9,304 nt of DNA, taken from positions 1 to 9,304 of the forward strand of contig JBIKNH010000173.1 in assembly GCA_044358815.1 (NCBI GenBank), in the 5' to 3' direction. The translations under genes were made by a program, and so were the position numbers. The notes under the pieces were generated by a model, which made no database searches, had not been told where the DNA came from, and saw nothing but the letters and a program-made list of their open reading frames with translations. Shown piece after piece: positions 5,010-9,304 of the stretch. Source of the DNA: JBAXSK01 sp044358815 (GTDB taxonomy: Bacteria > Cyanobacteriota > Cyanobacteriia > Pseudanabaenales > Pseudanabaenaceae). Numbering within the stretch: position 1 is the first letter of the stretch; the number at the start of each line of letters is the position of its first letter.

Positions 5010-6620
5010 ATGATGCCTTCAACCCCCAAAATTATCTATCCTCTGGGTGCATACACATTACATGGCTTGATTTGGCAAAATGATCCCAACGACAAACCCT
5101 ACGCCATAGCAGTAGATAGTCTTCAGGGGCATTTGCTCAAAATCGATCCCCACACCGAAGGTGCAACGGTATTAAATCGCCTCACCACCGACCAATTTCG
5201 GGACATAACAGATATTGCCCTGGTGGGGGATGTACTTTGGGCAGTGCGGGATAACCGGATTCTTTATTGCCATACTAAAGACTATGAACTAGAAACCTTC
5301 ATGGAATTACCGGAACGCATTGAGGGGATCACCGTGTCAGAGGGGGGAGTTTATGTCAGTTCTAAAGACAGCCGCAGTATTTTTGTGATTGGTCGTGCGA
5401 CGCGGACCCTGTTGCGGGTGATGGATGCCCCAGGTATTGGCTGCGAGAGTCTGACCCTCAAAGGTGAAGAACTATGGGTCAGCGATGACACCGAAGAAAC
5501 GATTTATTGCATGGAAGCCAAAACCGGTGTGATCAAATATCGCGCCCTGACAGCATTTCCCCATCCCACGAGCTTAGGGTTTTGCGGGCGGCAGCTGTAT
5601 GTGCTATACACCGGCATTGAGCATTACATTCGTGAAAACCCTAATGATCCTGATCCTTTTGCCGTTGATATTCGGGATAAAACCTTTATCCATCAGATGG
5701 ACATCACCACTAAACTAGATGCCCCAATCCCCCATACCCTGTCCAATGGCTTCCTAGTGGAAATGACATACCTAGAAGAGTTGGACTCGGAAGATCCCAA
5801 AGCGGTGGCAAATCTCAATTGGCGCATTGCTCTACCCACGAATACTGATCGGCAAAAACTAATTAGTGTGGATTATGTGGGCGTGCCATTTACCGAAGAA
5901 GTAATTGAAGAGCAGCGCATCGCCAAGTTTGCCCTCGGTGATCTCGAACCTGGTGAAGCTTGTCTGTTTGGTTGGAAAGCCTTGGTAGAGTTACGGGGTA
6001 TCAAATACGAACTCAAACCAGAAATGGTAGACGATATTCCTGAACTCCCCGAAGACATCAAGGCACAATACACCATTGACGATGATGATTTGTGTATGGA
6101 TTCCCCCATCATGCAAGAAGCAGCTAAGGCAGCAGTGGGTCATGAAACTAATCTATTACTGAAAATGTTGCGGATTCGGGAATATGTTTACGATCAGCTT
6201 TCCTATCGGTTGACTCCGTACATTGCTACCCCCGATGAAGTCTGGCAAAGGGGCACTGCTTCCTGCGGGGAATATGTGGGGGTTTTACTGGCTTTGGCAC
6301 GGCTCAATGGCATTGCTTGCCGCACCATCGGACGGTATAAATGTCCACCCTATGCCGAACAGCATCAGCAAATTTTGCACCAGTACTATAACCATGTGTG
6401 GATTGAGTTTTATGTACCAGGTTTTGGCTGGTTACCGATGGAGTCTAATCCTGACGATATTGGTCGCGCTCCCTATCCCACCCGTTGGTTTATGGGTTTA
6501 CCTTGGTTTCATGTAGAAATTGGTAAAGGAATTTCCTTTGAAACCATTAAGCCGCAACCCTATTCCATCGGTGAACTAGCAGTAAATCACGTCCGATTTA
6601 AAATTATTAAAGAGTTATAG
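5010..6620 (+). CDS. Propeller-like plus transglutaminase-like domain protein
   Basis: The 536-residue protein has two parts. Residues 10-240 carry repeated blade-like strands, for example ITDIALVGDVLWAVRDNRIL (66-85), ITVSEGGVYVSSKDSRSIFV (107-126) and LTLKGEELWVSDDTEETIYC (148-167), as in NHL/PQQ-type beta-propellers. Residues 380-500 form a transglutaminase-like (papain-fold) domain: the nucleophile is Cys419 in RGTASCGEYVGVLLALARLN, and His462 lies in NHVWIEFYVPGFGWLPMES. The third triad position, normally Asp in 'GWxPxD', is Glu478; Asp482 and Asp483 follow closely. Such domains act as proteases, amidases or cross-linkers, and the substrate here is unknown. No signal peptide or membrane segment is visible, so a cytoplasmic location is likely. 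The start may be Met1 or Met2 (5013); neither has a Shine-Dalgarno sequence. Upstream is an array of 13-base repeats, and downstream lies a transposon remnant. It appears to be a single-gene unit. The domain call is good; the role is unknown. Confidence 0.85.
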   Translation: MMPSTPKIIYPLGAYTLHGLIWQNDPNDKPYAIAVDSLQGHLLKIDPHTEGATVLNRLTTDQFRDITDIALVGDVLWAVRDNRILYCHTKDYELETFMELPERIEGITVSEGGVYVSSKDSRSIFVIGRATRTLLRVMDAPGIGCESLTLKGEELWVSDDTEETIYCMEAKTGVIKYRALTAFPHPTSLGFCGRQLYVLYTGIEHYIRENPNDPDPFAVDIRDKTFIHQMDITTKLDAPIPHTLSNGFLVEMTYLEELDSEDPKAVANLNWRIALPTNTDRQKLISVDYVGVPFTEEVIEEQRIAKFALGDLEPGEACLFGWKALVELRGIKYELKPEMVDDIPELPEDIKAQYTIDDDDLCMDSPIMQEAAKAAVGHETNLLLKMLRIREYVYDQLSYRLTPYIATPDEVWQRGTASCGEYVGVLLALARLNGIACRTIGRYKCPPYAEQHQQILHQYYNHVWIEFYVPGFGWLPMESNPDDIGRAPYPTRWFMGLPWFHVEIGKGISFETIKPQPYSIGELAVNHVRFKIIKEL

Positions 6621-6687
6621 CCATTGCTGATTTCACAGGCAGACTAGAGTAACATGGGTGACTTAGAATGGTTATATGAAGTGCTTG
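6621..6687. other. Short spacer after the transglutaminase gene
   Basis: There is no gene and no clear terminator. If the adjoining remnant is transcribed on the minus strand as an omegaRNA, bases 6687 downwards (CAAGCACTTCATATAACC on the minus strand) would take the guide position. Confidence 0.35.
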
Positions 6688-6901
6688 TTGACACTCCTCA
6701 GCCTGAAGGCGTGAGGATTCTTGGACTCACTATCGCCTGTAGGACTTGTCCTAGCATGGTCTTACTCAGTGATACCTAGTCTCGCAACTAGCTTCTCAAG
6801 CGTGAATTTCCGTATGCCCTGCGGTATTTAGTCTATTTTAAGATAAAGCCGTCCTAGAAGAACGGGGTTTTAAACCCATTTTTTCGATAAGCATCACCCA
6901 C
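6688..6901 (-). mobile_element. Remnant of an IS200/IS605-type transposon right end, without transposase or tnpB
   Basis: On the minus strand, 6720-6688 reads GAATCCTCACGCC, a TTCA loop, then GGCTGAGGAGTGTCAA. This is a hairpin with CCTCA/TGAGG and GCC/GGC pairs that ends in TCAA, the layout at the right end of IS200/IS605 elements. Upstream on that strand are further hairpins: TAGGA-CAAG-TCCTA near 6740-6753, GCTT-GAG-AAGC near 6791-6801, and a CCGTcCT/AGaACGG stem at 6850-6866 followed by GGTTTT on the plus strand. The length of about 200 bases and the string of hairpins resemble the omegaRNA (reRNA) region next to tnpB. No TnpA or TnpB residues are found in any frame. The outer boundary is uncertain: TTTAC at 6902-6906 on the minus strand is one candidate. 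Exact limits are approximate. Confidence 0.5.
6692..6720 (-). ncRNA. Candidate omegaRNA-like 3' hairpin of the transposon remnant
   Basis: The stem pairs CCTCA with TGAGG and GCC with GGC around TTCA, with one bulged base. In TnpB systems the guide follows directly after the right-end structure. Here it would be minus-strand sequence from 6687 downwards. No tnpB is present in this window, so any activity would need a TnpB encoded elsewhere. Expression is not shown by the sequence. Confidence 0.35.
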
Positions 6902-6918
6902 GTAAATAAATTACTTCC

Positions 6919-9219
6919 GTGACCACTAGCCTTAATGATGATCTAAATCAATCTCCCGACCGGATCACCCCGACAGATAGTCCAGCGAATGGCATGGTCA
7001 CAGAATCAGCCCCTAACTTAGCTACTAGTGGTGACCAAGATACCGTTGGGGACGAGTCTGCATCCCCCAACCTATCCCACCTAAATTCCGATCAAAAGCC
7101 ACCTCGCAAGAGGGGTTCCCGTTGGTCATGGCGTAACACCAAAATGCGGCTACAGGTTGCCCTTGTGGCTCCGTTTATGGCGCAAATGATTGGAGCAGTG
7201 TCACTAGTTGGCTACTTATCATTTCAAAATGGGCAGGAGTCAACCCAGCATTTAGCCACAAGGTTACGCCGTGAAGTGGCTAAACGTACTGAGGGAGTAC
7301 TCAAACACTATTTTGACTCTCCCCAACATTTGGCTAATGTGAATGTGGAAGCATTGCGCCTGAAATACATTGACCTCAGTAAACGGGAGGCAATGGAAAA
7401 GCATTTTGTCGCCCAACTCAAAATCTATGAGAACATGGGCGAAGTTTTTGTGGGTGGTCCTGATGGTTCGATGATTTATGTGGGACGTAATGCCAGTGGT
7501 GGTTTTTTATCTGCTTCCACATCAGAAAACAATAAGCGCGATTTTTATCAACTGGATGCCCAAGGCAATCGGGTCAAGTTCCTGCGCAGTGATGAATTTG
7601 ATGCCCGGACTCGCCCTTGGTATAAAGTCGCGATTGCCAGAAAGGATAAGGGCTGGTCTGCGGTATATCAGTCTCGCACCACTGGCAGCTTGGGCATTGC
7701 AGCGGTGCAACCCGCCTATGACAAAGAGGGAAAACTTACAGCGGTTTTCTCTAGCTATTTGTTACTCAATGGTATTTCTGACTTTTTAGAAAGTGTGTTT
7801 ATTAGTCCCACAGGACAGGTTTTTGTCATGGATCACAAGGGGCTGCTGCTGGGTACATCCACTGGTGAAGCTCCGTTCAAAATTAATCCTGATGGCACGC
7901 TGAATCAATTGGAGGTCACCAAAAGTAAGAATCAATTAACCCGCGAAAGTGGCAGTTTCTTAATGACGCGATTCCCTAATTTGTACGATATCAATCGCGA
8001 GCGGGAAATAGCTTTCAATACCAGTGATGGTAAGCCACTGCACATGGTGGTACAGCCCTATACTGACGGGCGGGGCTTGGATTTGCTGGTGGTGGTGGTG
8101 GTTCCTGAAGCCGACTTTATGGAAAGTATTTATGCCAACACCCGCATTACCATGTTTTTGTGTGCGGTGGCGGCATTGGTGGCGTTAACTGTTGGGTTGC
8201 TGACAGCGCAGAGAATTGGTCGGCACATCCAGAAAATTACTAATGCTTCTACTTCCATGTCCGAGGGTGACCTATATCAGAATGTGCCCCCCAGTCGGAT
8301 TACGGAACTTGACACCCTATCCCAAGCTTTCAACAGTATGGCGGGACAATTAAAGGAAGTCTTTGATACCCTGGAAGACAAGGTTCGAGAGCGCACTGAT
8401 TCTTTAGCTAGTGCGAATGAAGAGATTTTGGCGCTGAATGAACGATTGAAGGAAGATAATTTGCGTTTGGGAGCGGAGTTGAATGTAGCCCGTCACATTC
8501 AGATGATGTTATTGCCGAAGTCCGATGAATTAGTCATTGAAGGTTTGGATCTGTCGGGCTATATGAAGCCAGCGGATGAAGTGGGGGGGGATTATTACGA
8601 TGTGTTACTGACCAAGACGAGGGATGGTCGGAAGCTAGTAACCATCGGGGTTGGCGATGTGACAGGTCACGGTTTAGAGAGTGGTGTCCTGATGCTCATG
8701 ACCCAGACTGCGGTGCGTACTCTAACTGAAATGGGCACTACTAATCCAGTGGTTTTCCTAGACACAGTGAATCGCACTATTTACAAAAATGTGCAACGGA
8801 TGCGTTCCGATAAAAGCTTGACCCTAGCAATTTTGACTTATTACGAAGGTCAGGTCAGTATCAGTGGACAACATGAAGAAATTTTAGTCGTGCGTCAAAA
8901 TGGGAAGGTAGAGCGCATTGATACTGTGGATTTAGGATTTCCCATTGGCTTAGATGAAGATATTGCGGATTTTATCCAACATGCCTATATTTACCTTGAA
9001 CCAGGGGAAGGCATTGTACTCTATACCGATGGTGTAACTGAAGCTAGGGATCCCAAACGGCAGTTCTATGGCATTGATCGTTTGTGCGAAGTCATAGAAA
9101 CCAATTGGCACCTATCAGCGGATGGTGTGCAATCAGCAATTATCGATCATCTGCATCAGTACATTGACACGCAGAAGGTATTTGATGATATTACGTTACT
9201 GGTTCTCAAACGCGCCTAA
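6919..9219 (+). CDS. Membrane sensor phosphatase: dCache, HAMP, coiled coil, SpoIIE-type PP2C
   Basis: The 766-residue protein begins with about 75 polar residues rich in Ser, Asp and Pro. A first membrane helix lies at 78-102, then a periplasmic region at about 103-408 with a double-Cache signature (FDARTRPWYKVAI, 227-239). A second helix (409-431), a HAMP linker (431-483) and a coiled coil (480-535) follow. The C-terminal SpoIIE/RsbU-type PP2C domain (about 545-766) has the expected metal-binding acidic residues: D558 in VGGDYYD, D580 in GVGDVTGHG, D704 in LYTDGVTEA and D756/D757 in FDDITLLVLKR. Such proteins sense a ligand outside the cell and dephosphorylate a Ser/Thr-phosphorylated partner, often an anti-anti-sigma (STAS) protein; no such partner gene is in this window. 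GTG at 6919 is the first start after an in-frame stop at 6907 and has no Shine-Dalgarno sequence. ATG at residue 26 is an alternative. The transposon remnant ends just upstream. Confidence 0.93.
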   Translation: MTTSLNDDLNQSPDRITPTDSPANGMVTESAPNLATSGDQDTVGDESASPNLSHLNSDQKPPRKRGSRWSWRNTKMRLQVALVAPFMAQMIGAVSLVGYLSFQNGQESTQHLATRLRREVAKRTEGVLKHYFDSPQHLANVNVEALRLKYIDLSKREAMEKHFVAQLKIYENMGEVFVGGPDGSMIYVGRNASGGFLSASTSENNKRDFYQLDAQGNRVKFLRSDEFDARTRPWYKVAIARKDKGWSAVYQSRTTGSLGIAAVQPAYDKEGKLTAVFSSYLLLNGISDFLESVFISPTGQVFVMDHKGLLLGTSTGEAPFKINPDGTLNQLEVTKSKNQLTRESGSFLMTRFPNLYDINREREIAFNTSDGKPLHMVVQPYTDGRGLDLLVVVVVPEADFMESIYANTRITMFLCAVAALVALTVGLLTAQRIGRHIQKITNASTSMSEGDLYQNVPPSRITELDTLSQAFNSMAGQLKEVFDTLEDKVRERTDSLASANEEILALNERLKEDNLRLGAELNVARHIQMMLLPKSDELVIEGLDLSGYMKPADEVGGDYYDVLLTKTRDGRKLVTIGVGDVTGHGLESGVLMLMTQTAVRTLTEMGTTNPVVFLDTVNRTIYKNVQRMRSDKSLTLAILTYYEGQVSISGQHEEILVVRQNGKVERIDTVDLGFPIGLDEDIADFIQHAYIYLEPGEGIVLYTDGVTEARDPKRQFYGIDRLCEVIETNWHLSADGVQSAIIDHLHQYIDTQKVFDDITLLVLKRA

Positions 9220-9257
9220 ATTCCATCGGTTTTACTTTTAAGGTTCTCTTCCTAGTT

Positions 9258-9303
9258 CCTAACCTAGAAAGGGAAAGTAAGGGAAAGTAAAGTCTAGGTT
9301 AGG
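9258..9303. repeat. Inverted repeat with internal tandem repeat after the phosphatase gene
   Basis: CCTAACCTAGA (9258-9268) pairs perfectly with TCTAGGTTAGG (9293-9303). The 24-base loop holds GGGAAAGTAA twice in tandem (9271-9280 and 9281-9290). It lies 39 bases after the stop codon and could serve as a transcription end, but the window stops before any T-run could be seen. It could also be one arm of a dispersed repeat. Confidence 0.6.
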
Positions 9304-9304
9304 G

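Noticed and set aside
5873..6516. Open frames on both strands inside the transglutaminase gene
   Set aside because: They are shadows of a long gene with clear Cys and His motifs.
7478..7789. Overlapping plus and minus open frames inside the phosphatase gene
   Set aside because: They lie within the Cache-domain coding sequence and show no family features or ribosome binding site.
8088..8102. GTG/TGG microsatellite that might allow phase variation
   Set aside because: It encodes a run of five or six valines before the second membrane helix; a trinucleotide tract this short keeps frame and is ordinary for beta-strand coding.

Overview
The window looks like chromosomal DNA of a cyanobacterium. 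The best evidence is a glutamate-cysteine ligase of the cyanobacterial type. Supporting evidence is two HIP1 octamers (GCGATCGC), a dispersed 'GATCCCCCTAAATCCCCC' palindromic repeat of a kind common in cyanobacteria, and a hypothetical protein whose N-terminal domain resembles one seen in many cyanobacterial proteins. I cannot name the genus from this sequence alone.

Layout. Positions 1-1357, minus strand: a hypothetical proline-rich protein with one membrane segment, followed 81 bases downstream by the first 64 codons of a non-hydrolysing UDP-GlcNAc 2-epimerase (wecB) that runs off the left edge. Positions 1358-1724 hold only short repeats. A tRNA-Leu(UAG) lies at 1725-1806 on the minus strand. 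Positions 1981-3270, plus strand: a full-length but strongly diverged ProA-family protein that lacks the catalytic cysteine motif. It converges on gshA (3441-4607, minus strand, GTG start, good ribosome binding site). The convergent gap is filled by a 140-base MITE-like element with nested palindromes that ends exactly at the gshA stop codon. Positions 4608-5009 separate gshA from a divergent gene and are rich in direct and inverted repeats. Positions 5010-6620, plus strand: a 536-residue protein with a propeller-like N-terminal half and a transglutaminase-like C-terminal half. Positions 6621-6918 contain what looks like a remnant of an IS200/IS605-type transposon right end with omegaRNA-like folding and no transposase. 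Positions 6919-9219, plus strand: a membrane-bound dCache-HAMP-coiled coil-SpoIIE (PP2C) phosphatase, followed by an inverted repeat at the right edge.

The genes do not form one pathway. Only the hypothetical gene and wecB could plausibly share a transcript. ProA-like and GshA both belong to families handling gamma-glutamyl chemistry, but they are convergent, so co-regulation is not implied. The most unusual points are the ProA-family protein without its nucleophile, the apparent omegaRNA-like transposon remnant directly upstream of the signalling phosphatase, the propeller-transglutaminase fusion with Glu in place of the usual Asp, and two separate 22-base-period direct repeats upstream of the proA-like gene and gshA.
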